From Pseudobacteriovorax antillogorgiicola (GTDB lineage: Bacteria > Bdellovibrionota_B > Oligoflexia > Oligoflexales > Oligoflexaceae), in the NCBI RefSeq assembly GCF_900177345.1, contig NZ_FWZT01000017.1, positions 62,001 to 126,000 on the forward strand: a DNA stretch of 64,000 nucleotides, written 5' to 3'. Position numbers and translations under genes: made by a program. The notes beneath the pieces were generated by a model. That model saw only the letters and a program-made list of their open reading frames with translations, did not search any database and was not told the DNA's origin. How positions within the stretch are numbered: position 1 is the first letter of the stretch; each line of letters starts with the position of its first letter. Below, piece after piece: positions 41,018-49,093 of this stretch.

Positions 41018-41995
41018 TTAGTTTTTAGGCAGAGTATCCCAAAATTTTTGCATATCTTCAGGCATCGGGCAACGTACAGTGACTTCCTGATTGGTCTCAG
41101 GATGGAGGAAGGTCAGGGATGCAGCGTGTAATAAGCAGCGACGAAAGCCTATCTGCTCGATGACGCGATCTGTTTTGCGGCCGTGTTCAAACCACTCCAG
41201 AAAAACATCTTCATCGGGATGATATAACATATCACCGACCAGTGGCAGACCGTTGTACGCGGCATGAATCCGAATCTGGTTGGTACGCCCCGTCTTTGGC
41301 CTGGCGCGAAGCAAGACATACTCACCTTTGGTATCGAGAACTTTGAAGTGAGTTTCCGAAGGCAAGCCGTGAGGTAGAACCCATTTTTTAATGCGAATCT
41401 CACTGCTATCTAGATCAGCAATAGGTCCAGACTCCACCCAGGCATCTTTCTTAGGCTCACCTCGGGCAATGGCGAGATATTCCTTTTCTAAGACCCGATC
41501 AGCTAGAGACCTTGAGAGTTCATGGCGAACTTCAAGGCTTGAACCACAAAGCACGATACCGCTCGTCTCGCGATCAAGGCGATGCACAGCTGCCCACTGG
41601 TCGCCTAAGTCTTGCTTCACAAAGTAGGCAAAGGTATTTTTGCGGTAGGGGCCATTCTCATGCATTGGCAAGTTACCGGGTTTATAGACAGCCATCACCG
41701 AGCCTTGCTTCCACAGTGGATAAATATCCCGGTCCACATCGGGTTCGGCTACCTGAGGATGATAAATCTGGATAATCTGCCCCTCACTAAGCCTATATGA
41801 CGCTTTTATAGGTCTGCCATCCACAATCACCAGGCCATTCCGCATTCGCTTTTGCCAAGTAGCCCTTGAATAAAATGGAAAATGTGTGGAAAGATAGCCG
41901 TCAGCTCGAAGCCCCACATGATCCTCTTTGACAGGGGGACCTAAGGGTCTGAATTCACCGGAGCTTCGATCTATTTTGGGTTTTGTGGGAGGCAT
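41018..41995 (-). CDS. RluA-family 23S/tRNA pseudouridine synthase
   Basis: A 325-residue enzyme. N-terminal S4 RNA-binding domain (about 30-80), then the synthase core with the HRLDRETSGIVL signature (catalytic Asp about residue 141) and RPKTGRTNQIRIHAAYNGLPLVGD. It isomerises uridine in rRNA or tRNA; which site (RluA/C/D-type) cannot be told. The start at 41995 has GGTGG five bases before; an ATG six codons upstream (42013) has no ribosome site. It is divergent from smpB. Confidence 0.92.
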   Translation of the reverse strand: MPPTKPKIDRSSGEFRPLGPPVKEDHVGLRADGYLSTHFPFYSRATWQKRMRNGLVIVDGRPIKASYRLSEGQIIQIYHPQVAEPDVDRDIYPLWKQGSVMAVYKPGNLPMHENGPYRKNTFAYFVKQDLGDQWAAVHRLDRETSGIVLCGSSLEVRHELSRSLADRVLEKEYLAIARGEPKKDAWVESGPIADLDSSEIRIKKWVLPHGLPSETHFKVLDTKGEYVLLRARPKTGRTNQIRIHAAYNGLPLVGDMLYHPDEDVFLEWFEHGRKTDRVIEQIGFRRCLLHAASLTFLHPETNQEVTVRCPMPEDMQKFWDTLPKN

Positions 41996-42056
41996 TGATC
42001 CACCATCAACCATTTCAAATTAACGCAGCGCGGGACGTTATCACACTAAAGGCACC

Positions 42057-42509
42057 ATGGGAATTAAAATCATAAGCAAGAACCGTAAAGCTTTCCACAA
42101 CTTCGAGATTGGCGAAAAACTCGAAGCCGGGATTGAATTACAGGGCACAGAAGTCAAAGCCCTCCGAGCGACAAAGGTCAATTTAGGAGAAGGCTGGGTT
42201 GATATCGACAGCGGTGAGGCGATTCTAAAAGATTGTCATATTGGGCACTACGAGTTCGGCAACCGCATGAATCACGATGAAACCAGACCCCGACGTTTGC
42301 TCCTTAATAAGCGAGAGCTTATTAAGCTTAGCCGTTCGGTAAATGAAAAGGGCTTTAGCATTGTTCCCCTAAAGATCTACTTTAAGGGGCGCTATATCAA
42401 AGTCGAAATCGGTCTTGGTAAAGGCAAGAAGCATTTTGATAAACGAGAGTCGTCGAAGAAGAAAGACGCCAGCCGAGAAATGGCTCGGGCTCTCAAGCAC
42501 AAGGGCTAA
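42057..42509 (+). CDS. smpB: SsrA-binding protein SmpB
   Basis: A 150-residue SmpB, the tmRNA partner in ribosome rescue. Full oligonucleotide-binding barrel: NRKAFHNFEIGEKLEAGIELQGTEVKALR, GHYEFGNRMNHDETRPRRLLL, KIYFKGRYIKVEIGLGKGKKHFDKRE, and the basic C-terminal tail that enters the ribosome channel. Length canonical. It ends two bases before the convergent gene's stop. The tmRNA gene is not in this window. Confidence 0.97.
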   Translation: MGIKIISKNRKAFHNFEIGEKLEAGIELQGTEVKALRATKVNLGEGWVDIDSGEAILKDCHIGHYEFGNRMNHDETRPRRLLLNKRELIKLSRSVNEKGFSIVPLKIYFKGRYIKVEIGLGKGKKHFDKRESSKKKDASREMARALKHKG

Positions 42510-42511
42510 GC

Positions 42512-43666
42512 CTAGAACTTAAGATGCACAGGTTTCAGCTTCTTCATAGGCACATCGTAGATGGACACGGCTCCCAATGAATAATCTACGATGTGCTTTG
42601 CCAGAATAACAATATGATTGCCATCGGGACTCATGGTAGCTGTGGCAAAATAGTGATCTTTTGGCGGCTTAACTTCCTGCAATAGCTTGTCTTTCAAACC
42701 ATCATAGATCTCGATAAGCTTCCATTCCCGTGCCACCATATCCAAGTTTCCAGTTATCAAGCCCAGGCCCGAATCAAAGTCTACAAGCAGGCGAGCCTGC
42801 GTAACATCCAGCTTTTTACTCTGATAGCGAAGTGTTCGATAGCTACGCCCTGACCAGCCTTTGATTTGATTGACGGTGATTCGGCCAGCCTCTTCGTTGA
42901 CTTTGGCCACTCCAAAGCGTTCCTGCTGCTGCACAACCTTCATCCCCTCTGCAAGCTTCATCTGGCTATCGAGCTTTTGTTTTAAGACATCATACTTCAT
43001 TACAGAACCATGTCCGTCTTGATCATAGTGAAACGAGACACCCTCTTCCATATCCAGATATAGGGGCATCCCTTTTTTGGGCAAAGAATCTGTCACACGC
43101 CGTTGCAATGTATTCAAATCAAAATCTCTTACCACATTATCTTTGCGATTGAGAACCTTGACTCCACTCTTGCTCGGCAGCAATTTATAGTAGGCTTGCT
43201 CATAAGTTTTAATAATTCTCCGTTTGCCAACCCACTTGACACCTAAGCCCTTAGCATTACCTTGGCCACAGCCTGGAGTACCTCCTCGAAAACTCAAGAG
43301 GGTTATAGCTTCTACGGGAGACTTATGGGCAACGAGTTTCGCAGTATGACTGACTTTAAGGCTAACGATCTTCTTCATAGTGAGATCTTTGAGATCAAGC
43401 TCGATAAGCTGCGACTTCACCTTCTGGTCAGGACTCGCTAATTTGTGGTGGCCTAAGAAGTATACTTTATGATTCTTCGGATCAAATGCCAGATCACCTG
43501 CTTCAGGGTTCATATGATAGGTGTGGCAATCGATATCACTGTCTTTTGGTGAGACGAATTTAAATTTTTTCCCGGGACCAGGAGCACTTCCGCGAGGAAG
43601 TTCTGAACTCAGTGCCTGACAAGCGATCACCCCGAACAGGCAGCTGACTGTGATTATCTTTTGCAT
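42512..43666 (-). CDS. beta-propeller-like exported protein, likely lipoprotein
   Basis: A 384-residue protein. Short signal with a lipobox-like VIAC (Cys16). The mature part has repeated strand patterns with LIELDLKDLTMKK, VSIYDVPMKKL and GNLDMVAREWKLIEIYDG, suggesting a seven-bladed propeller without enzyme motifs. Conserved-looking end: ATMSPDGNHIVILAKH, a TolB/WD-like blade. It is on the same strand as, and 36 bases after, the AstE-like gene. Role unknown, periplasmic. Confidence 0.68.
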   Translation of the reverse strand: MQKIITVSCLFGVIACQALSSELPRGSAPGPGKKFKFVSPKDSDIDCHTYHMNPEAGDLAFDPKNHKVYFLGHHKLASPDQKVKSQLIELDLKDLTMKKIVSLKVSHTAKLVAHKSPVEAITLLSFRGGTPGCGQGNAKGLGVKWVGKRRIIKTYEQAYYKLLPSKSGVKVLNRKDNVVRDFDLNTLQRRVTDSLPKKGMPLYLDMEEGVSFHYDQDGHGSVMKYDVLKQKLDSQMKLAEGMKVVQQQERFGVAKVNEEAGRITVNQIKGWSGRSYRTLRYQSKKLDVTQARLLVDFDSGLGLITGNLDMVAREWKLIEIYDGLKDKLLQEVKPPKDHYFATATMSPDGNHIVILAKHIVDYSLGAVSIYDVPMKKLKPVHLKF

Positions 43667-43702
43667 CGAGCCTCCAAAGTTAGCGACCGCGGAGGCTAGA
43701 AA

Positions 43703-44692
43703 TTAGTCCTTACCAAGCTGCTCGGCAGTCACACGCTTCATGATCCGACAAATCTCTTTTGGACGAACTCCACCTGAACTTTCTCGGATGTATTTTGGAA
43801 ATAAAATGGGGCCACTTTGTGAAGCCTTCAGATCATCACCATTGACGAAACCAAGCCGCTGGCCCTCATCCACCCACTGAAAATTATACCATCCTTCATC
43901 GAGAGCTGCTTCACCTTCAGGGTAAGGAATGACTTCAGCCCAGGTATAGATTTCAGCCTCTTCTTCGTTTGCTTCCAGCGACTCTTGTCGAAGGTAGGAC
44001 TGCACCACATCAATAGCCTTAAGCCCCACTTGAACCCCCACGCCTTCGGAAAATACATTGAAGCCCTTCTGCCCCAACTCGATGGTTAGTCCAACTCCAC
44101 CATGACGATTCACAAACTCATCGGAGCAAGCTCCATCCTTTGAAAAGCCTCCTCCCCAATGGGTGACAACAGGAATATCCGGCGCTAGATGTCGGGCGAA
44201 TTGAAAGCCACGTTCATCATAGGGAAAGATAAAGAACGGCCGATGGCTTGGTTCGATGGTCTGATGGAAATCGACGAGGTATGCTGTGGATTTCAGAAGC
44301 GGCTCCAAGTCCTTTGCCCGTTTATCTTCTAGAGTATCCATTGCACTTCGGCCAAAGGATCGATTGAGATCTCTCTCAACAAAGCGGCGATTTTTGCGAG
44401 AACCCCACGGGTTCGCCAGAGCTAGGTTGATGGCATAGGGTAAGACGATCACATCAGACAACAGCAAGTCCACGATCTTATTAAGAATAGCAATTCCTGC
44501 TACCTCGTCACCATGGGTGACTGCCATCAGGGTAAGGGCTGTACTCTTTCCATCTGGCGGTGTCAATTTCGGTTTTTTCGGAGTCAATTGATAGCCATAA
44601 TCGCATAGCTTAGATACGGTAAATGCTTCGCTGCTACTTTGTTCTAGTCTCGATGTAAATTTTTGAATTTCCTGCTCTAATCTTTGACTCAT
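43703..44692 (-). CDS. succinylglutamate desuccinylase/aspartoacylase-family protein
   Basis: A 329-residue zinc hydrolase of the AstE/AspA family (carboxypeptidase A fold). Motifs: H60-G-D-E63 and H143 in DFHQT as the zinc ligands, R-D-L-N-R-S-F-G (107-114) for substrate carboxylate, and ELGQKG (205-210) with the catalytic Glu. The C-terminal third is longer and acidic. It cleaves an N-acyl amino acid, but no arginine-succinyl pathway genes are near, so the substrate is unknown. It follows the pseudo-receiver/TPR gene by 67 bases. Confidence 0.88.
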   Translation of the reverse strand: MSQRLEQEIQKFTSRLEQSSSEAFTVSKLCDYGYQLTPKKPKLTPPDGKSTALTLMAVTHGDEVAGIAILNKIVDLLLSDVIVLPYAINLALANPWGSRKNRRFVERDLNRSFGRSAMDTLEDKRAKDLEPLLKSTAYLVDFHQTIEPSHRPFFIFPYDERGFQFARHLAPDIPVVTHWGGGFSKDGACSDEFVNRHGGVGLTIELGQKGFNVFSEGVGVQVGLKAIDVVQSYLRQESLEANEEEAEIYTWAEVIPYPEGEAALDEGWYNFQWVDEGQRLGFVNGDDLKASQSGPILFPKYIRESSGGVRPKEICRIMKRVTAEQLGKD

Positions 44693-44759
44693 GAAAGACC
44701 CTCAGCGTTTTTTATGGATCAACTGCGGGGGCCATCTTAGAACAGCTATTTTGATTTGC

Positions 44760-45980
44760 CTAGGAGGCTTTGGGATTGGTTTTTCCCTTACGCTTCTTAG
44801 ACAACTGATCGGTAACTGTGTCTTTGGTTCGCTTTGCCTTGTCAAAGTTGGGACGCAGTGCCAATGCCCGGTTCAGGTACTCAAGGGCATATTCATGGTG
44901 GCTGCGCTTTTTTTTGCTGATATGTGCTAATGCTATATTATAGAAAATACGATAGTTTTCTTTGAACTTCGGGTAGAGCTTTAGAGCTCGTTCGTACTCT
45001 AGGATCGCCTCATCCACCTGACCAGACTTAGATAAAGCCACCCCTCGATTGTTGTAGTAGCGCACCACTTCCATAGGCGATGCCGTTTCGTGACAAAGAG
45101 CCTGCGCTTGCAAATCGAAGCCCCTTTCGTACAAGCGACTTAGCATGTGGAACTTCAGGTCTGGATTATCCGGATTGAAGTGAATGAGCTGCTTCATCTT
45201 TGTAACGCCTCGATCGGGATCGTTGACGTCCAGATAGGCGATACTCATTTGATCAATACGCTCAATATTATTCGGAGCCAAAGAATCACACTTTTCCAAG
45301 ATCATCAGCGACTCTTTAGCTTTGCCTAGCTTGAGAAGAATACGCCCCTTCGCATTCATCAAAGCGATGTTTTGGGGAAATCTTTGCAATATAGAATCGA
45401 CAACCGCTAAGCACTCCTCCCACATTCCATGCTGCTCATAGATATCCATCATGAGGCGAATCCCATGGTTACCAAGCTCTTTGAGGTTCTTTTTAACCAT
45501 GCCAACGGCTTTGTCTACTCGATCACGTTTCTGGCCGATCCTTATTATGCTATACCCAAGCTCATCGATTTTCATATTGCGCTGACGGACATTGTAGGCT
45601 CGCTGAAGAATGGGTAGAATTTGAATGGCATTGAAGGGCTTGTAGATAAGTTCGATGCCCTCAAGTTCTTGCTTGAGCTTGGCTTCCTCTGGCTCGCGAT
45701 CGTTGCGGTTACCGGCTGCCATAATCAGGCCCACGCAGCGACGCTCACGACTCTCATGTTGGCGCCATTTTTGAGCAAATACCAAACCCGGCAACTCTTC
45801 AAAAGCTAGCTCGATAATTACTACCGGATAAATGTTTTGGTTAAACAAATAGAGTGCAGATTCCGCGGTGTCAGCCACATCAACTTTGATCTGATGGCGT
45901 TCTAACGGCAGCTTCATCCCTTGACCAATAGACTTATCACTATCAATAATAAGGATTTTGTTGGGTAAGTTATCTGACAA
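44760..45980 (-). CDS. pseudo-receiver domain fused to TPR repeats
   Basis: A 406-residue protein. Residues 1-125 form a response-regulator receiver fold: acid pocket D13/D15 and K114 (YKPF) are kept, but the phospho-acceptor is Glu57 (VVIIEL) and the Thr/Ser switch is Ala88. It cannot be phosphorylated normally; Glu may mimic the active state. Residues 165-395 are TPR repeats (LMNAKGRILLKLGKAKESLMILEKC, VRYYNNRGVALSKSGQVDEAILEYERALKLYP). A basic tail ends it. No DNA-binding domain: it likely scaffolds protein contacts. Divergent from pfkA. Confidence 0.87.
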   Translation of the reverse strand: MSDNLPNKILIIDSDKSIGQGMKLPLERHQIKVDVADTAESALYLFNQNIYPVVIIELAFEELPGLVFAQKWRQHESRERRCVGLIMAAGNRNDREPEEAKLKQELEGIELIYKPFNAIQILPILQRAYNVRQRNMKIDELGYSIIRIGQKRDRVDKAVGMVKKNLKELGNHGIRLMMDIYEQHGMWEECLAVVDSILQRFPQNIALMNAKGRILLKLGKAKESLMILEKCDSLAPNNIERIDQMSIAYLDVNDPDRGVTKMKQLIHFNPDNPDLKFHMLSRLYERGFDLQAQALCHETASPMEVVRYYNNRGVALSKSGQVDEAILEYERALKLYPKFKENYRIFYNIALAHISKKKRSHHEYALEYLNRALALRPNFDKAKRTKDTVTDQLSKKRKGKTNPKAS

Positions 45981-46070
45981 GCCGCAATCCTAATCCTGAA
46001 TAAATTCGGTGAGAGGGATGCTAAAATTCTAACACAAATGGAAATATCACCATAGATCAGGGGATTAACT

Positions 46071-47138
46071 GTGAAAGTAGGAATTTGCACCGGTGGCGGC
46101 GACTGCCCCGGACTTAATAGCATCATTCGTGCAGTGGTTCGTCATGCTGCACAATTCGAAAACGTCGAACTCTGGGGCATCAAAGACAGCTTCAATGGCC
46201 TGATGTCTGAGCCTTATGGCGTGCGAAAGCTGGACTGCGAAACCGTATCGGGAATCCTCATGAAAGGGGGCACGATCCTTGGTACTACCAACGCTGGCAA
46301 TCCGTTTAGCCTTAAGAACCCCGGTGGGGGAGACCCTGAAGACAAAAGCCAGAAGGTCATCAAAGCTTATCAAGAGCTGAATCTAGACGGTGTGATCGTA
46401 ATTGGTGGCGATGGCACTCAAGGGATCGCTTATGAACTAGCGAAGCTGGGTATGAATATCGTGGGTGTCCCCAAAACGATCGACAATGACTTAGCATCTA
46501 CCGATCAAACTGTCGGCTTCGACACAGCAGTCGAGGTGGCAGCAGAAGCCATTGCTAGACTACAAACCACTGCAGAATCTCACGAGAGAGCTATGGTTCT
46601 AGAGGTAATGGGGAGAAATGCCGGCCATATCGCACTGCATTCAGGAATCGCTTCAGGAGCGCACGTTATTTTGCTCCCCGAAATCCCATTCTCCTACGAG
46701 GCTATCATCCAAAAGCTGGACGAACGCAAGCAACGGGGAAAACACCACTCGGTGATCGTTGTCGCTGAAGGGGCGTATCCGAAAGGGGGAGAGGAGTCGT
46801 TCAAGGTATCATCTGGCCGAAAAAATCTGGGCGGGGTAGGTCATATGGTCGCCGAAGAACTGTTCCAGCGGACTAATATTGAAACCCGTGTGACTGTCCT
46901 AGGGCATATTCAGCGTGGTGGGGTTCCGTCTCATGTGGATCGGGCTTTGGGAACCGCTTATGGCGTTAAGGCTATGGATCTGGTGATGGAGAAAAAATTT
47001 GGTACGATCATCGCCCTTAAAGGGGGCCGACTAACAGAAATTGACTATCAAGATGTAGCGGGGAAATTTCGACCTGTCCCGGCAGATGACCTTTACCTAC
47101 AAGCTGCGAAGGGCGTTGGTATCTGCCTAGGTCAATAA
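46071..47138 (+). CDS. pfkA: 6-phosphofructokinase
   Basis: A 355-residue phosphofructokinase for glycolysis. GGGDCPGLN at 8-16, GGDGT at 112-116, PKTIDND at 134-140 with the catalytic Asp, and EVMGRNAGHIA. The discriminating residues are mixed: Gly in GGDGT (ATP-type) but Lys in PKTIDND (often PPi-type), as in the ATP-dependent clade that includes trypanosome and plant enzymes; ATP use is therefore likely but not certain. Start: GTG at 46071 with AGGGGA nine bases upstream. It is divergent from the pseudo-receiver gene. Confidence 0.94.
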   Translation: MKVGICTGGGDCPGLNSIIRAVVRHAAQFENVELWGIKDSFNGLMSEPYGVRKLDCETVSGILMKGGTILGTTNAGNPFSLKNPGGGDPEDKSQKVIKAYQELNLDGVIVIGGDGTQGIAYELAKLGMNIVGVPKTIDNDLASTDQTVGFDTAVEVAAEAIARLQTTAESHERAMVLEVMGRNAGHIALHSGIASGAHVILLPEIPFSYEAIIQKLDERKQRGKHHSVIVVAEGAYPKGGEESFKVSSGRKNLGGVGHMVAEELFQRTNIETRVTVLGHIQRGGVPSHVDRALGTAYGVKAMDLVMEKKFGTIIALKGGRLTEIDYQDVAGKFRPVPADDLYLQAAKGVGICLGQ

Positions 47139-47148
47139 GCAGTAAAGC

Positions 47149-47265
47149 TTACTTGCAGCGTCTGCCATGTGGGCTCAAGCGCTTCTTGCGAAGAATTCTT
47201 GATTTTTTCTTTGCCTTGAGGCGTGCTGTCTTACGTCGGTTACGAGGTGGTCTATTTTTTTTCAT
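47149..47265 (-). CDS. tiny, extremely basic protein (38 aa)
   Basis: A 38-residue protein; 20 residues are Lys or Arg. MKKNRPPRNRRKTARLKAKK begins it and HGRRCK ends it. The start at 47265 has AGAGGAAG nine bases upstream; the same frame runs further upstream without a ribosome site. It is probably an RNA- or ribosome-associated protein. It is unlike L34/L36 in pattern. Its stop lies ten bases from the convergent pfkA stop. Confidence 0.6.
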   Translation of the reverse strand: MKKNRPPRNRRKTARLKAKKKSRILRKKRLSPHGRRCK

Positions 47266-47512
47266 CGTGCTTCCTCTGATGATTGCATCTTGTCGTGTAT
47301 CATAGGTGGCGGAAGGACCGCGCAGAAGACGTCTATATACAAAAACTACCTGAGGTGCGCAAGGCTTTCCTGGCCTAACAGTTATATAGCGCCACTTATG
47401 CATATATATCGCGCCATGACTCTGGTATTTACCCCATTTTTCTGATTAATTAATGATGCGTCCTGATACGAAACCAGCTCCCTACGGGCTTAACAGCCAT
47501 TTTGGATAATCT

Positions 47513-48040
47513 ATGCAAGCACCAGAAAACCTTGATTTTTATATAGAAACGATCAAACCAGATGATGTTCCGGCAATGATCGATATGATTCGTGATACCC
47601 TCGACCCTTTTGAAGAAGCCGGATCGGTTCTAGCCGCGACCTACCGTCGCTTGAACAACTTCGAACAGGTTTACGATGGAAAACACGGGATCTATTTCGT
47701 CGTGAAGGATCGCTCCAATCATAAATTGGTAGGGGGCGCCGGGTTTGGACCGTTTGCTGGCCTGCCACCAGCTGAAAAAATTGGAGAAATTAGAGAGTTA
47801 GTGATTAGCCCTGTGTATCGCGGCAAGGGTGCTGGAAAGGCGATTATCGGCCAGTGTGTAACACATGCCAAAAAAGCTGGTTATAGCCGTATTTATTTAG
47901 AAACCACCCCTAAGATGGAGCATGCTCAGAACTTGTTTCGGCGATTCAAGTTCAAGCCCGTTACCCACAAGCTCGAACAGCACGAAGAAGGGGAAACCGT
48001 CCCCTGCTACTTCATGCTTGAGGCACTTGATGAGGCTTAG
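47513..48040 (+). CDS. GNAT-family N-acetyltransferase
   Basis: A 175-residue GNAT enzyme transferring an acetyl group from acetyl-CoA. Core motif A: IREL VISPVYRGKGAGKAIIG with the R-G-K-G-A-G CoA pyrophosphate loop, then AKKAGYSRIYLETT and AQNLFRRFKFKPV. The N-terminus (DDVPAMIDMIRDTL) is the usual first helix. Substrate cannot be told. ATG at 47513 directly follows an AT-rich leader. Confidence 0.88.
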   Translation: MQAPENLDFYIETIKPDDVPAMIDMIRDTLDPFEEAGSVLAATYRRLNNFEQVYDGKHGIYFVVKDRSNHKLVGGAGFGPFAGLPPAEKIGEIRELVISPVYRGKGAGKAIIGQCVTHAKKAGYSRIYLETTPKMEHAQNLFRRFKFKPVTHKLEQHEEGETVPCYFMLEALDEA

Positions 48041-48065
48041 GGAGCAACCTGAGCCTCGGTCTAAT

Positions 48066-48674
48066 TTAGAGACGGTATCTAACCTGTCCGTATATGGCGG
48101 GAACGTTAAGCTGGAAGCTTTCTGAATCGATCCCTGTGGCACTATCAGGATTGACCGCATACGTTCTCAGATTCAAACCGGCAACAAAATCAAGACGCTC
48201 ATTGGCAGGGTAGACCACATCCCAGCCGATCATGCCGATCATCGCTGTAGCATCAGTCGATAAAGTTCTCCCATTAACCGATGCCTCTAACTCTCCACTG
48301 GCCATACCCACACCAGCTCGGAAGATACCGAAAACATGGTCACCAAGGGAGTAGCCGTAGCCTGCTTTGAATAAAACTTGCGGCATTGCTTCAACATCAA
48401 AGTCGGTGTTGTCGGATTCAAAGCTTAAATTGGCGGTCCCTAGCTCGACTCCAAGCTCAATCCGATTCCATGTATCTCTTTTAATAATGTAGCCCACATC
48501 GAGTCCAAGACCGAAAGCTGCACCTGCAGAGCTGTCGCCATCAGCTTTCGAAGCCTGACCGAACATAAACCCTGCTCCGACATATGGACCTGGGAAGTTT
48601 TTATCCACAGGCTCAGATATAGCATTTTGACTTATTGCAAGTGTCAGACCGGTAGAAAGTATCAAAGTCCTCAT
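48066..48674 (-). CDS. outer-membrane beta-barrel protein (OmpA/Opa-like size)
   Basis: A 202-residue protein with a signal peptide (cut after about 20, AIS|EPV). The mature chain is an eight-stranded-barrel-like series of alternating strands (PYVGAGFMFG, FGLGLDVGYII, RIELGVELGTANL, QVLFKAGYGYSL, FGIFRAGVGMA) ending in the aromatic-Arg-Leu terminal strand YGQVRYRL recognised by BAM. Function unknown. Convergent with the GNAT gene. Confidence 0.75.
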   Translation of the reverse strand: MRTLILSTGLTLAISQNAISEPVDKNFPGPYVGAGFMFGQASKADGDSSAGAAFGLGLDVGYIIKRDTWNRIELGVELGTANLSFESDNTDFDVEAMPQVLFKAGYGYSLGDHVFGIFRAGVGMASGELEASVNGRTLSTDATAMIGMIGWDVVYPANERLDFVAGLNLRTYAVNPDSATGIDSESFQLNVPAIYGQVRYRL

Positions 48675-48860
48675 ATTTATTCCTTATTTTAGCTAACCAT
48701 CCGTATCGCCCCATTTCGGGATGACGGATCGACAATGATAAACACACCATGGCTCCTGAACCATGAGACATGCCTAAGCGAATTGGGGGTTGCATTCTAG
48801 GGCAGAATCCAATACCCTCTCACGACTTAAGTGGACTAACTCTCTTCTGAGGGACAACAA

Positions 48861-49028
48861 ATGGCATCAACGACCAAGAAACTAAAAGTAAGACGCGCAC
48901 TTAACAAAGCACGTGCCGGTAAAAAGCGTAAGAATGCACTCCGTCGCAACGGATCGACTGCGGTAAGTCTTCCTCTCGATAAGCCTAACGCTAACGAGAA
49001 GGCACAGAAAGCTGCAAAGCAAGCTTAA
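48861..49028 (+). CDS. small basic protein (55 aa)
   Basis: A 55-residue protein, too short for many gene callers: 17 Lys/Arg, mostly in the first 30 residues (KKLKVRRALNKARAGKKRKN), followed by LRRNGSTAV and an Ala/Lys-rich tail ending KQA. The RNGST block recalls short basic proteins seen in Bdellovibrio- and Myxococcus-like bacteria. ATG at 48861 follows a GAGGGAC site seven bases upstream. It lies 65 bases before the CoaBC-like gene, same strand. Likely an RNA- or nucleoid-binding protein. Confidence 0.7.
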   Translation: MASTTKKLKVRRALNKARAGKKRKNALRRNGSTAVSLPLDKPNANEKAQKAAKQA

Positions 49029-49093
49029 CATTCCGACGGTTGCGGGTTAGAATCCTATCGCAATGGAAATCCCTAAAATTAGGCAGGTGCGAG

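Noticed and set aside
44691-44930. 79-codon plus-strand frame with hydrophobic stretch
   Set aside because: Overlaps the start of the AstE-like gene and the end of the pseudo-receiver gene; no ribosome site.
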